A stretch of 64,000 bases of DNA from JAGQSZ01 sp049647585. Lineage in GTDB: Bacteria; Actinomycetota; Acidimicrobiia; Acidimicrobiales; Microtrichaceae. Location: NCBI GenBank assembly GCA_049647585.1, contig JBARXY010000039.1, forward strand, positions 1 through 64,000, written 5' to 3'. The notes under the pieces were generated by a model that did no database searches, was not told the DNA's origin, and saw only the letters and a list, made by a program, of their open reading frames with translations. Position 1 is the first letter of the stretch, and every line of letters starts with the position of its first letter. Below are positions 52,177-61,406 of the stretch, one piece after another. A program made the position numbers and the translations under genes.

Positions 52177-52286
52177 AACGGGCCGTCACGATAGCGTTGT
52201 CTGGCTTCGAGTACGAAGCCGAATCCAGATCCGGTATGACAGGGCCGTGAACCGGTGACAGAACCGGAAGGCCAAGGAGAAGAGCC

Positions 52287-52775
52287 ATGCCCAGCTTCGA
52301 CATCACCTCAGAGGTTGACCACCAGGAAATTCGCAACGCGGTTGACCAGGCGATGCGCGAAATCGTCAATCGCTTCGACTTCAAGAACACCAACTCCGCC
52401 GTTGAACTCGACGATGAATCCATCACGCTGAAGTCCGCCAGCACGGATCGGCTCAACGCGGTCCGACAGGTTCTCGAGGAGAAGCTGGTCAAGCGGCAAC
52501 TCTCACTGAAGGCGCTCGACTATCAGAAGGTCGAGGACGCTTCAGGTGGTTCGGCCCGCCAGGTCGCCAAGCTCGTCGCAGGTATCAGTTCCGACAAGGC
52601 CAAGCAGCTCAACAAGTTCATCAAGGACCTGGGCCTCAAGGGAACGCAGTCTCAGACCCAGGGTGAACAGATACGGGTCACGGCCAAGAAGCGTGACGAC
52701 CTCCAGTCGGTCATCGCCGCCTGCAAGGATCACGATTTCGGTATTCCGCTCCAGTTCGGCAACTTCAGGGACTGA
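52287..52775 (+). CDS. YajQ family nucleotide-binding protein
   Basis: 162 aa, full length. MPSFDITSEVDHQEIRNAVDQAMREI at the start, FDFKNTNSAVELDDESITLKS, and the C-terminal KDHDFGIPLQFGNFRD are diagnostic. Some family members bind cyclic di-GMP and modulate a transcription factor; others may bind tRNA. It has a strong ribosome-binding site (AAGGAGA). It diverges from tRNA-Tyr. Confidence 0.95.
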   Translation: MPSFDITSEVDHQEIRNAVDQAMREIVNRFDFKNTNSAVELDDESITLKSASTDRLNAVRQVLEEKLVKRQLSLKALDYQKVEDASGGSARQVAKLVAGISSDKAKQLNKFIKDLGLKGTQSQTQGEQIRVTAKKRDDLQSVIAACKDHDFGIPLQFGNFRD

Positions 52776-52803
52776 GCGGGCGGGCAGGCTGGACCGAAGG
52801 CCC

Positions 52804-53661
52804 TCAGGCCCACGCACCGCTGCGTAGCCGGGCGATCCGCTCGGCCACGGGCGGGTGGGTCGAGAACATATTGGCCATCGACACTCCCGCGAGGGGATTG
52901 ACGATGTAGGCGGAAGCCTCGGCCGGATTGATGTCTGACGGAATCCGTTTGGCACCGAACTCGAGCTTCTCGAGCGCTGCGGCCAGCGGCTCGCCGGTGC
53001 CCAGGATCCGCGCCGCTGACGCATCGGCTTCGAACTCGCGGCTCCGGCTGATCGCCATCTGGATGACGGCTGCCGCAACGGGAGCGAGCAGCATCATCAG
53101 CAGCGCTGCGAACGGATTGCCGTCACGGTCGTCGCCTCGGCCCCCGCCGCCGAAACCCCCGAACATCAAACCCCAGCGGGCCATACTGGCAGCAAAGGTG
53201 ATGCCCATCGCAAGCGCCGCGGCCACCGAGCCGATGAGGATGTCCCGGTTCCGAACGTGGGACAGTTCGTGTGCGAGCACTCCCTCGATCTCTCTCCATG
53301 TGAGAATCTGCAACAGGCCTTCGGTCACACAAACCGCAGCGTGCTCGGGACTGCGACCCGTCGCGAAGGCATTCGGCTGGGGCTTACGCGACACATAGAG
53401 CCGGGGCATTGGTATGTCGGCCTTCTGGCAGAGATCCGACATGATCGCGTGGTATTGGGGCATCTGCTGCTGAGTCACTTCGACAGCGTTGGCCGAGCGA
53501 ATCGCCAACTTGTCCGAGAACCAGTAGGACCCACCGCACATAGCCAGGCCGATGATCAGCCCGATGGTCATTCCCGATGAGCCACCGAAAATGAATCCGA
53601 TCGCCATGCAGAACCCGCCGAGCCCTGCCAACAGAACTGCAGTTTTCAGATTATTCAGCAT
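52804..53661 (-). CDS. htpX: Zinc metalloprotease HtpX
   Basis: 285 aa. Two N-terminal hydrophobic segments, the active-site VLAHELSHVRNRDI with His131, Glu132 and His135, and a further pair of hydrophobic segments with a Glu-containing SREFEADASA third-ligand motif. HtpX degrades misfolded membrane proteins in the heat-shock response. The C-terminus FSTHPPVAERIARLR is typical. It converges with the YajQ gene (28 bases between stops). Confidence 0.95.
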   Translation of the reverse strand: MLNNLKTAVLLAGLGGFCMAIGFIFGGSSGMTIGLIIGLAMCGGSYWFSDKLAIRSANAVEVTQQQMPQYHAIMSDLCQKADIPMPRLYVSRKPQPNAFATGRSPEHAAVCVTEGLLQILTWREIEGVLAHELSHVRNRDILIGSVAAALAMGITFAASMARWGLMFGGFGGGGRGDDRDGNPFAALLMMLLAPVAAAVIQMAISRSREFEADASAARILGTGEPLAAALEKLEFGAKRIPSDINPAEASAYIVNPLAGVSMANMFSTHPPVAERIARLRSGAWA

Positions 53662-53779
53662 CCGCGATCGATCCAGGTCATTCGTTCGGTGAACTTCTCA
53701 CACGGTAGGCCTCTGGACCGTGCTTCACTCACCGACGCGGCGAGCGACTGAAGCGCCGCTCAGTTGGACCCGTTCCGCC

Positions 53780-54277
53780 TCACTCGTAGTAGCCCGAATG
53801 AATGTAGATACATGGAATTCCCTCAGAGTGGAACATATCTACGTTGCGAGGATCGTCCTCGAAAGCCAAGCGAAGGTCGAATTCCTTGTGGCGCAACTCA
53901 TGGACGGTCCGACGTTTGTAGACCCGTGCCGGAGCGAAGTCACCATATTCACGCATTATCAGACAGTTCCAGCGCAGATCGTGACGCTTCAACCAACCGA
54001 GAGTCTGGGGTTGGACACTCATGGGTCGGGCCGTCAGGAGCACAATGCGGTGCTCGTCATCGATAACTCGGAGAAGTGTTGCCACCTCTTCGATGAGTTC
54101 GTCCTCACCGCAGGCGTGGAAAAACGAATCCCAATCCCTTCGACCGGGATTCAGGAAGTGCTGACGACCACTTGCGTTGGACAGAACGCCGTCCATGTCG
54201 AACACCACAGTCGGCCCGGCAGTCGCCGGTTTTTCGTTCCACAACCAGTTTGAAAAGGTTTCATCCCAGACAGGCAC
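53780..54277 (-). CDS. HAD-superfamily phosphatase
   Basis: 165 aa. The HAD nucleophile motif FDMDGVLS gives Asp27 and Asp29; motif II is LLTARP and the acidic motif IV is LAFEDDPRNV. The layout resembles the polynucleotide 3'-phosphatase and swiss-army-knife RNA-repair group, with a small cap. Substrate unproven. A 118-bp gap to htpX contains no gene that I can see. It is transcribed toward htpX. Confidence 0.82.
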   Translation of the reverse strand: MPVWDETFSNWLWNEKPATAGPTVVFDMDGVLSNASGRQHFLNPGRRDWDSFFHACGEDELIEEVATLLRVIDDEHRIVLLTARPMSVQPQTLGWLKRHDLRWNCLIMREYGDFAPARVYKRRTVHELRHKEFDLRLAFEDDPRNVDMFHSEGIPCIYIHSGYYE

Positions 54278-54309
54278 CCCATAGAGGTTAGTTCTGTAGG
54301 TGGTGGTTT

Positions 54310-56325
54310 CTATTCGGGCTGGGTCGAGCTCACCCGAATGGTGTCCATCACGCCGGCGTCGGCCAGCGTGGTCACATCGCCCAGGGCGCGGCCCTCAGCC
54401 ATGTCCCGCAGCAACCGACGCATGATCTTGCCCGATCGCGTCTTGGGCAGATCGGCGACCACGACGACCGACTTGGGACGGGCGATCGCCCCAAGCTTCT
54501 TCGAGACGTGTCGACGGATGGCCTCCACAAGTTCGGGGGATTCCTCGACTCCGCCGATGAGGATCACGAATCCGTGGATCGCCTGACCGGTGAGTGGATC
54601 TTCCGCGCCGACCACCGCTGCCTCGGCGACGGCCTCGTGATCTACCAGCGCGGATTCGACCTCGGTGGTCGAGATGCGGTGACCAGAGATGTTCATGACA
54701 TCATCGACCCGACCCATCAGCCAGAGGTAGCCGTCCGCATCCACCCTTGCACCGTCCCCGGCGAAATAGCGGCCTGGAAAACGGCTCCAATAGGTCTCGA
54801 GAAAGCGCTCCGGAGCCTTCCAGATTCCCCGGAGCATCGCGGGGAACGGTTCGGTCACGGTGAGGTAGCCGCCGCCCTCCTCAACCTTGTTCCCCACGTC
54901 ATCGACCACCTCGATGGCTACTCCGGGTATGGCGGCGCACGCCGAGCCGGGCTTGGTGGTCGTGATTCCGGGTAGCGGGGAAACCATGATTCCGCCGGTC
55001 TCGGTCTGCCACCAGGTATCCACAACCGGGCAGCGTCCACCGCCGATGTTCTCGTGGTACCACATCCACGCTTCAGGGTTGATCGGCTCCCCTACCGAAC
55101 CGAGTAGCCGCAACGAGCTCAGATCATGACGGGCGGGTTCCTCATCGCCCCACTTCATGAACGCTCGGATCGCAGTGGGTGCGGTGTAGAGCTGTGTCAC
55201 CCCATAGCGCTCGACGATGTCCCAGATCCGATCCTTCGGCCACGACGCCGGATCCTCGGAGGGGCGCTCCGATTCACGTGGCGTATCGGGAGTGCCCTCG
55301 TACATGACGACAGTTGCACCATTGGTCAGTGGCCCATAGACGATGTAGCTGTGACCGGTCACCCATCCGATGTCGGCCGAACACCAGTAGACGTCGCTCT
55401 CGGGATGTAGGTCGAAGACCTCCCGGTGGGTCCAGGCGACCTGGGTCAGGTAGCCACCCGTCGTGTGCATGATTCCCTTGGGCTTGGCCGTGGTGCCCGA
55501 GGTATAGAGCAGGAACAGCAGGTGCTCACTGTCGAGGTGCACCGGGGGACAATCTGCCGATACCGACTCCATCAGGTCGTGCCACCACAGGTCCCGGCCT
55601 TCGACCATCTCGGGTTCGGTGTCACAACGGTTGACCACCACGACGTTGCGGATCGTCGGACAGTCCGCAAGGGCGACATCCAGGTTGACCTTGAGCGCCG
55701 AAGGCTTGCCCCGCCTGTAGCCGGCGTCTGCGGTGATGGCTACGACCGCTTCCGCGTCGTTGATCCGGTCGATGAGTGAGTCCGGGCTGAAACCGCCGAA
55801 GACCAAGGTGTGCGGAGCGCCGAGTCTGGCGCAGGCCAGCATCGCAATGGCGGCCTCGGGGATCATCGGCATGTAGATGCAGACCCGGTCCCCCGTCGTG
55901 ACCCCGAGGTCTAGGAGGACATTGGCGAAGCGCTGGACCTCTTCGTGCAGTTCTGCGTAGGTGATCGTACGGGTATCGCCCGGCTCGCCCTCGAAATGGA
56001 TGGCGACACGAGAGCCGTGGCCAGCTTCGACGTGACGGTCGAGACAGTTGTAGGAGACGTTCAGCTGTCCGCCGACGAACCACTTGGCGTCAGGCAGGTT
56101 CCATTCGAGGGTGGTGTCGAAATCCTTGAACCAGGTGAGCGTCTCGCGGGCCTGTTCGGCCCAGAAGGTCTCGAAGTCCCTGCCACGTTCATAGATGCTC
56201 GCATCTGTCAGACGTGCGGTGGCTAGGAAGTCATCTGACGGGGGGAAGACCCGGGCCTCGTCGGAGTAGACGTTGATGGCCTGGTTGTTCTGGACCGCCG
56301 GACTGTTCTGCGAGTTCTCTGCCAC
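54310..56325 (-). CDS. acs: Acetyl-CoA synthetase
   Basis: 671 aa, AMP-forming. It activates acetate to acetyl-CoA. YTSGTTAKPKGIMHTTGGYL is the P-loop, DVYWCSADIGWVTGHSYIVYGPL and WWQTETGGIMVSPLPG are Acs-specific, and the C-terminal LPKTRSGKIMRRLLRD carries the acetylatable Lys. It starts at GTG 56325 after GGGGGCC; an upstream ATG at 56409 would overlap the previous gene by 32 bases and lacks homology. Together with phosphoketolase and thiolase it indicates a busy acetate node. Confidence 0.95.
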   Translation of the reverse strand: MAENSQNSPAVQNNQAINVYSDEARVFPPSDDFLATARLTDASIYERGRDFETFWAEQARETLTWFKDFDTTLEWNLPDAKWFVGGQLNVSYNCLDRHVEAGHGSRVAIHFEGEPGDTRTITYAELHEEVQRFANVLLDLGVTTGDRVCIYMPMIPEAAIAMLACARLGAPHTLVFGGFSPDSLIDRINDAEAVVAITADAGYRRGKPSALKVNLDVALADCPTIRNVVVVNRCDTEPEMVEGRDLWWHDLMESVSADCPPVHLDSEHLLFLLYTSGTTAKPKGIMHTTGGYLTQVAWTHREVFDLHPESDVYWCSADIGWVTGHSYIVYGPLTNGATVVMYEGTPDTPRESERPSEDPASWPKDRIWDIVERYGVTQLYTAPTAIRAFMKWGDEEPARHDLSSLRLLGSVGEPINPEAWMWYHENIGGGRCPVVDTWWQTETGGIMVSPLPGITTTKPGSACAAIPGVAIEVVDDVGNKVEEGGGYLTVTEPFPAMLRGIWKAPERFLETYWSRFPGRYFAGDGARVDADGYLWLMGRVDDVMNISGHRISTTEVESALVDHEAVAEAAVVGAEDPLTGQAIHGFVILIGGVEESPELVEAIRRHVSKKLGAIARPKSVVVVADLPKTRSGKIMRRLLRDMAEGRALGDVTTLADAGVMDTIRVSSTQPE

Positions 56326-56377
56326 GTGGCCCCCTAAGGCACTCAAATCAGCTCTTCGGGATGCTAGCCCCGTCGCA

Positions 56378-57745
56378 TCAATCGAGGTCCCGTAGCGCAT
56401 CCTCCACACCTCGGTGAAAGGTGGGGTAGGCGTAAATCATCGACCTGAGCGAGTCGAGCGGAACCCGTGCGTGTACCGCCAGGGTCAGTAGGCCCAGAAC
56501 CTCTCCCCCGTTCGGACCCATCGAGGTGGCCCCGACCAGAACTCCCTCGCCGCGATCGGCCACCAGCTTGATGAAGCCGTCGTTACCCACCTTGTGCATC
56601 CAACCCCGCGCAGTTTCCGGCACCGGAGTCGAACCGACCGCCACGTCGAGACCTTCTTCGCGCGCACGCGATTCGGTCATGCCGACCTGGCCGACCTCGG
56701 GATCGGTGAAGGAGACACTCGGGACTGCCCGGTAGTCGGCGGGCGCTCCTGGCTTGCCGGAAATATCTGCCGCTGCGATGTGCGACTGGTACACCGCCAC
56801 GTGGGTGAACTGGCCCTTGCCGGTGATGTCGCCAAGAGCCCACACGCCTTCGGTGACACGCAGGTGTTCATCAACCTTGAGCGACTTCGCCTCCGGATCC
56901 AGGCCGAGCACTTCGAGACCGATGTCCGACAGGTTGGCCTTTCGACCGGTGGCAATCAGCAACTTGTCGGCTTCGATCGTGTCGCCGTTGTCCAGGGTCA
57001 CCCGAAACATCCGGTCGTGCTCCACGTGCTGCGCGCTCACGCCGGTTTGGACCGTTATGCCCTCCCGCTCGAAGACTTCGCGGAGGATCTTGCCCGCCTC
57101 GGGTTCGTTGCTCGAAAGCAACCGGTCGGCCGATTCGACGACCGTGACACGGGACCCGAATCGAGCGAACACCTGGGCCAGTTCCGAGCCGATCGCTCCG
57201 CCACCCACCACGATCAGACTCTGGGGTACCTCCTTGGTCTCGATTGCTTCGCGGTTGGTCCAGTACGGCAGTCCCTCGAGTCCGTCGATCGGCGGGATGA
57301 GCGGCTCGGTGCCGGTGGCGATCACAACCCCGCGACCGGCTCGAAAACGCCGACCGTCGACTTCTACACAGTCTCGTTCGACCAGCCTTGCGTGGCCGCG
57401 GACGAAGTTTCCCCCGCGGCCCACGAAACGCTCAACGTGCTCCGAATCGTTCCAGTCCTTGGTGACCTCCCTGAGGCGCTCCGCTACAGGGGTCCAGTCC
57501 GGATCGACCGTTGCCCTGCCCGCCATCCCGGGCACCCGACGGGCCTCACCCAGTAGGTCGGCGGCCCGGATCATCATCTTGGAAGGGACGCAGCCCCAGA
57601 AGGGGCATTCGCCACCAAGCAGCCGGCTATCGATGCCGGTCACCGACATACCAGCCGATGCCAGCTGATTGGCTGCGTCCTCACCGCCGGGACCCATCCC
57701 CATTACCACCACGTCGACCTGCTCTTCGTTGCTCATGCCCTCCAT
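56378..57745 (-). CDS. FAD/NAD(P)-dependent disulfide oxidoreductase family protein
   Basis: 455 aa, class I pyridine-nucleotide disulfide oxidoreductase. FAD motif VVVMGMGPGGEDAA, redox pair Cys47-x4-Cys52 (GGECPFWGCVPSK), NAD(P) motif VVGGGAIGSELAQVFARFG, and the second FAD segment VWALGDITGKG. The C-terminal AYPTFHRGVEDAL has Tyr and Arg where dihydrolipoamide and mycothione reductases have the catalytic His-x-P-T-x-x-Glu, so its disulfide chemistry must differ. It lies upstream of acs with 52 bases between them. Confidence 0.9.
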   Translation of the reverse strand: MEGMSNEEQVDVVVMGMGPGGEDAANQLASAGMSVTGIDSRLLGGECPFWGCVPSKMMIRAADLLGEARRVPGMAGRATVDPDWTPVAERLREVTKDWNDSEHVERFVGRGGNFVRGHARLVERDCVEVDGRRFRAGRGVVIATGTEPLIPPIDGLEGLPYWTNREAIETKEVPQSLIVVGGGAIGSELAQVFARFGSRVTVVESADRLLSSNEPEAGKILREVFEREGITVQTGVSAQHVEHDRMFRVTLDNGDTIEADKLLIATGRKANLSDIGLEVLGLDPEAKSLKVDEHLRVTEGVWALGDITGKGQFTHVAVYQSHIAAADISGKPGAPADYRAVPSVSFTDPEVGQVGMTESRAREEGLDVAVGSTPVPETARGWMHKVGNDGFIKLVADRGEGVLVGATSMGPNGGEVLGLLTLAVHARVPLDSLRSMIYAYPTFHRGVEDALRDLD

Positions 57746-57833
57746 CTACCCGCTCGGGCCATCCACTGTGCCGAACGGTCGGGCGTCCACGACAAGGGTT
57801 CCCAAATATCCGCGCCGGGGATATGAACACTGC

Positions 57834-58757
57834 ATGTCAGCGTTGAGGATGCTCCTGGTTCACAATCCGGATTCGGGAGAGGAAGACCATTCCGGCGACA
57901 GCTTGACAGCGCTGTTGGAGGGGGCCGGGGGAAAGGTGTCGCACCTGTCCACCTCGGCGACCGGATGGCGAGCGCGGATCCACGACTCTGACTCCGATCT
58001 GGTGGTTGTGGCGGGCGGTGACGGCACGGTCCACGCCGTGATGATCGCCATGGCCTCGAGCGAGACGCCCTTGGCGATTATTCCGATCGGTACCGCCAAC
58101 AACATCGCCCGAGGCCTTGGCATACCGATTGGCGACGTTGCGGCGAGTATCGAGTTCTGGCGTAAGGACCCGATGTCGAGTGTTGGCGAATTTGACGTGC
58201 CCCGGGTGGTGATCGGCGATCAAGAGAGTCGCTGGGTGGAATCGGTTGGTGTGGGGCTCTTCGCGAGCGTCCTGCTGGAGGCTGACCAAACTGCGGAGTC
58301 ACCGACCGACGACGGTCTATCGCATGGCCGCAAGCTGCTCGGGAAGGCCCTCGATGAGCCTCCGGAGGAATTCCACTGGGACATCGAGTTGGACGGACGT
58401 GACATGTCGGGAGATTTTTCTGCGATCGAAGCCATGAACATTCCGTCGATCGGGCCCCGCCTCAAGCTTGCTCCATCGGCGGATCCCGGCGATGGCCTTG
58501 TGGACCTTGGCGCACTGAGCGCACGTCAGTGCATGGAAATGACAAACGCCGGAGACACTCCTGGCCACCACTCCGTCGAAGTGGGATCGCGAAGTGAAGT
58601 GCCAGAGGTCCATAGAGGCCGAAGGCTGAAGCTCCGCTGCGAGCAAAGAGAACTGCCGGTCCACGTCGACGATCGGTCCTGGACGTCCTCAGGGCCGGTC
58701 AACGAGATCGAGATAGTTGTCGACGGCGCTCAGGTGCGAGTTCTCTCACCGCGGTGA
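57834..58757 (+). CDS. Diacylglycerol kinase / sphingosine kinase-like lipid kinase
   Basis: 307 aa. The DAGK catalytic domain shows LLVHNPDSGEE, the GGDGTVHAV loop (residues 61-68), and IIPIGTANNIARGLG (83-97). The C-terminal half has the beta-sandwich seen in YegS and DgkB. It phosphorylates a lipid or related alcohol; exact substrate unknown. The start at ATG 57834 fits the fold; the longer in-frame extension has no homology. It diverges from the disulfide-reductase relative. Confidence 0.87.
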   Translation: MSALRMLLVHNPDSGEEDHSGDSLTALLEGAGGKVSHLSTSATGWRARIHDSDSDLVVVAGGDGTVHAVMIAMASSETPLAIIPIGTANNIARGLGIPIGDVAASIEFWRKDPMSSVGEFDVPRVVIGDQESRWVESVGVGLFASVLLEADQTAESPTDDGLSHGRKLLGKALDEPPEEFHWDIELDGRDMSGDFSAIEAMNIPSIGPRLKLAPSADPGDGLVDLGALSARQCMEMTNAGDTPGHHSVEVGSRSEVPEVHRGRRLKLRCEQRELPVHVDDRSWTSSGPVNEIEIVVDGAQVRVLSPR

Positions 58758-58801
58758 ATTCACTGCCGCTTCAGCTGAGCCCTTCCCACGGGGGATCCGA
58801 T

Positions 58802-61282
58802 CTATTCGGAATCCTCGTAGTTAGCGGTCCAGGACCAGTTCTTGATCTCGGGAGCGTCCTCACCGTGCTCGCGTGTCCAGGTCCTCGCCCACAGCCGCAG
58901 GTCCATCATCTGCTGGCGTAGGGCGCCGTAGTTGGCACCCAGCGATGGCACTCTGTCAATCACGTCCATGACCAGGTGGTAGCGATCCATGTCATTGAGC
59001 ATCACCATGTCGAACGGTGTCGTCGTCGTCCCCTTTTCCTTGTAGCCGCGCACGTGGAACTGACTGTGGTTGTTGCGCCGGTAGGTGAGACGGTGAATCA
59101 GCCACGGGTAACCGTGGAAGGCGAAGATCACCGGGCGGTCGCTGGTGAAGATGGTGTCGAATCGACGGTCATCTAGCCCGTGGGGATGTTCGGTATCCGG
59201 AAGAAGGCGCATCAGGTCCACCACGTTGACGACTCTGACCGCCAGATCAGGGAGCTCTCGGCGCAGGATCGACACCGCGGCGAGCACCTCCAGGGTCGGT
59301 ACGTCCCCGGCGCAGGCCAGCACGACATCGGGTTCGGAGCCCGGCCGTTCGGAGCCGGCCCACTCCCAGATACCAAGGCCGCGTGCGCAGTGGGCGGCCG
59401 CTTCGTCGACGGTCAGCCAGTCCGCCTGGGGCTGTTTGCCGGCGACCACCACATTGACGTAGTGGCGTGAGCGGAGACAGTGGTCGAAGGTGCTCAGCAG
59501 TGTGTTGGCATCAGGCGGCAGATAGACCCGGACGACCTCGGGGCTCTTGTTCATCACAACGTCCAGAAACCCCGGATCTTGATGCGAGAAGCCGTTGTGG
59601 TCCTGACGCCACACATGTGACGAGAGCAGATAGTTGAGACTGGGGATCTTGCGCCGCCATTCGACAGCCGACGAGGCCTGGAGCCATTTGGCGTGCTGGT
59701 TGAACATGGAGTCGACAATGTGGATGAACGCCTCGTAGCAGGTGAAGACTCCGTGACGACCGGTCAGCAGGTATCCCTCCAGAAGCCCCTGGCAGATGTG
59801 TTCGGATAGCACTTCAATGACACGGCCATGCGGATCGAGGTGGTCGTCGTTCTCCTCGATCGGCGGTGGCCAGCGGCGGCCGGTGACGTCGAGGATGTCT
59901 TGCAGGCGGTTGCTGGCCAATTCGTCCGGAGCGAAGGTGAGAAAGCGCTCGGGATTGGCCGCCGTGACCTCACGTAGCCATGAACCCAGCACCCGGGTGG
60001 CCTCGTGTTCGCTAGCTCCGGGCGAGGCAACCTCCACTCCGTGCTCACGCCAGTCACTCAGTCTCAGGTCGACCATTTCACGCCCGCCGTTGGCGGTCGG
60101 ATTGGCGCTCATTCGTCGGTCGCCCGTTGGAGCCAGTCCCGCCAGAAGTGTCGAAGGTCGGCCCTGGGCGTCGAAGAGTTCCTCGGGCCTGTAGGAGCGC
60201 AGCCATGCTTCCAGAACCTCGCGATGGCTGGTGTTGTTGCGAGCCTCGGGCAACGGCACCTGATGGGATCGAAAGGTGCCCTCGACCTGTTGTCCATCGA
60301 CAATCGGCGGACAGGTCCATCCTTTCGGTGTTCGTAACACGATCAGCGGCCAAGGCGGACTCTCGGGCGGGTTGCCGGAACGGGCCTGTTCCTGGATGAC
60401 CGCAATCTGATCGAGGCATTCGTCAATTGCTGCGGCCATGGCCTGATGGACCGCCGCCGGGTCGTCGCCCGAGACCGTGCGAGGTTGATAGCCGTAGCCA
60501 CGCAGCAGGCTTTCAAGCTCGAATTCCGGCATGTGGGCAAGCAGTGTCGGGTTGGCGATCTTGTAGCCGTTCAGGTGGAGAATCGGGAGCACGGCCCCGT
60601 CGCGGCTCGGGTCGAGCAGCTTGGCGCAGTGCCAACTGGTCGCCAAGGGTCCCGTCTCGGCTTCACCGTCGCCGACCACGCAGAAGGCAACCAGTTCCGG
60701 GTCATCGAGCACCGCCCCAAAGGCGTGCAGCAGTGAATAGCCAAGCTCTCCGCCCTCATGGAACGAGCCAGGGGTCTCGGGAGCGCAGTGGCTCGGCACC
60801 CCTCCGGGGAACGAGAACTGGCGGAAGAATTCGGCCATCCCCCGCGCGTCCTGAGTGATCTGGCTGTACAGCTCGGAGTAGGTGCCTTCGAGCCAGGCGC
60901 AGGCGTTGGGCCCTGGCCCTCCATGGCCCGGTCCAGCCACGAAAACGGCGTCAAGATCTCGAGCCACTATCGCCCGATTGGCGTGCACCCACGCCAAGTT
61001 CAGCCCGGGCACCGTTCCGAAGTGACCGAGCAGGCGCGGCTTGACGTGTTCGGCAACGAGCGGTTCGGAGAGCAAGGGGTTGTCCATGAGATAGATCTGG
61101 CCCACCGACAGGTAGTTGGCCGCGCGCCACCATGCGTCCACAGCCTCGAGGGAGTCACGGTCCAGGACCCCGTGTGCCTCGCTGAGAACAAGTGGCTCAG
61201 GAGCCACCGTCGCACCCCCGCCGTCACTGCTACGGCTTTCATCAGCCGAGGTGTCGCCGCCCATGCTCGCAGGTTCACTCAC
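58802..61282 (-). CDS. xfp: Phosphoketolase (xylulose-5-phosphate/fructose-6-phosphate)
   Basis: 826 aa, thiamine-diphosphate enzyme of the bifid shunt; it splits xylulose 5-P or fructose 6-P to acetyl phosphate plus an aldose phosphate. GHGGPGPNACAWLEGTY, the VVGDGEAETGPLATSWH TPP-binding motif, and EAFIHIVDSMFNQHAKWLQ and WRQDHNGFSHQDPGF are typical. The GTG at 61282, preceded by AAGGAGA, gives normal length. The much longer open frame upstream to 61975 overlaps the MidA-like gene and is rejected. Acetyl phosphate could be converted toward acetyl-CoA, with Acs handling free acetate. Confidence 0.93.
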   Translation of the reverse strand: MSEPASMGGDTSADESRSSDGGGATVAPEPLVLSEAHGVLDRDSLEAVDAWWRAANYLSVGQIYLMDNPLLSEPLVAEHVKPRLLGHFGTVPGLNLAWVHANRAIVARDLDAVFVAGPGHGGPGPNACAWLEGTYSELYSQITQDARGMAEFFRQFSFPGGVPSHCAPETPGSFHEGGELGYSLLHAFGAVLDDPELVAFCVVGDGEAETGPLATSWHCAKLLDPSRDGAVLPILHLNGYKIANPTLLAHMPEFELESLLRGYGYQPRTVSGDDPAAVHQAMAAAIDECLDQIAVIQEQARSGNPPESPPWPLIVLRTPKGWTCPPIVDGQQVEGTFRSHQVPLPEARNNTSHREVLEAWLRSYRPEELFDAQGRPSTLLAGLAPTGDRRMSANPTANGGREMVDLRLSDWREHGVEVASPGASEHEATRVLGSWLREVTAANPERFLTFAPDELASNRLQDILDVTGRRWPPPIEENDDHLDPHGRVIEVLSEHICQGLLEGYLLTGRHGVFTCYEAFIHIVDSMFNQHAKWLQASSAVEWRRKIPSLNYLLSSHVWRQDHNGFSHQDPGFLDVVMNKSPEVVRVYLPPDANTLLSTFDHCLRSRHYVNVVVAGKQPQADWLTVDEAAAHCARGLGIWEWAGSERPGSEPDVVLACAGDVPTLEVLAAVSILRRELPDLAVRVVNVVDLMRLLPDTEHPHGLDDRRFDTIFTSDRPVIFAFHGYPWLIHRLTYRRNNHSQFHVRGYKEKGTTTTPFDMVMLNDMDRYHLVMDVIDRVPSLGANYGALRQQMMDLRLWARTWTREHGEDAPEIKNWSWTANYEDSE

Positions 61283-61406
61283 GTCAACGTCTCCTTCTCG
61301 GTGCCACAAGGTCCCTACCCTCCGTTCCGCCGGACTATTGGTGATGTGGATCGTGGGTAGGAACGGGGAGCGGTCGACCAGAGCAGATGCCGCGGCATAG
61401 CTGTGA

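Noticed and set aside
53720..54253. 177-codon + strand frame opposite the HAD phosphatase
   Set aside because: Antisense to intact HAD motifs and without any domain.
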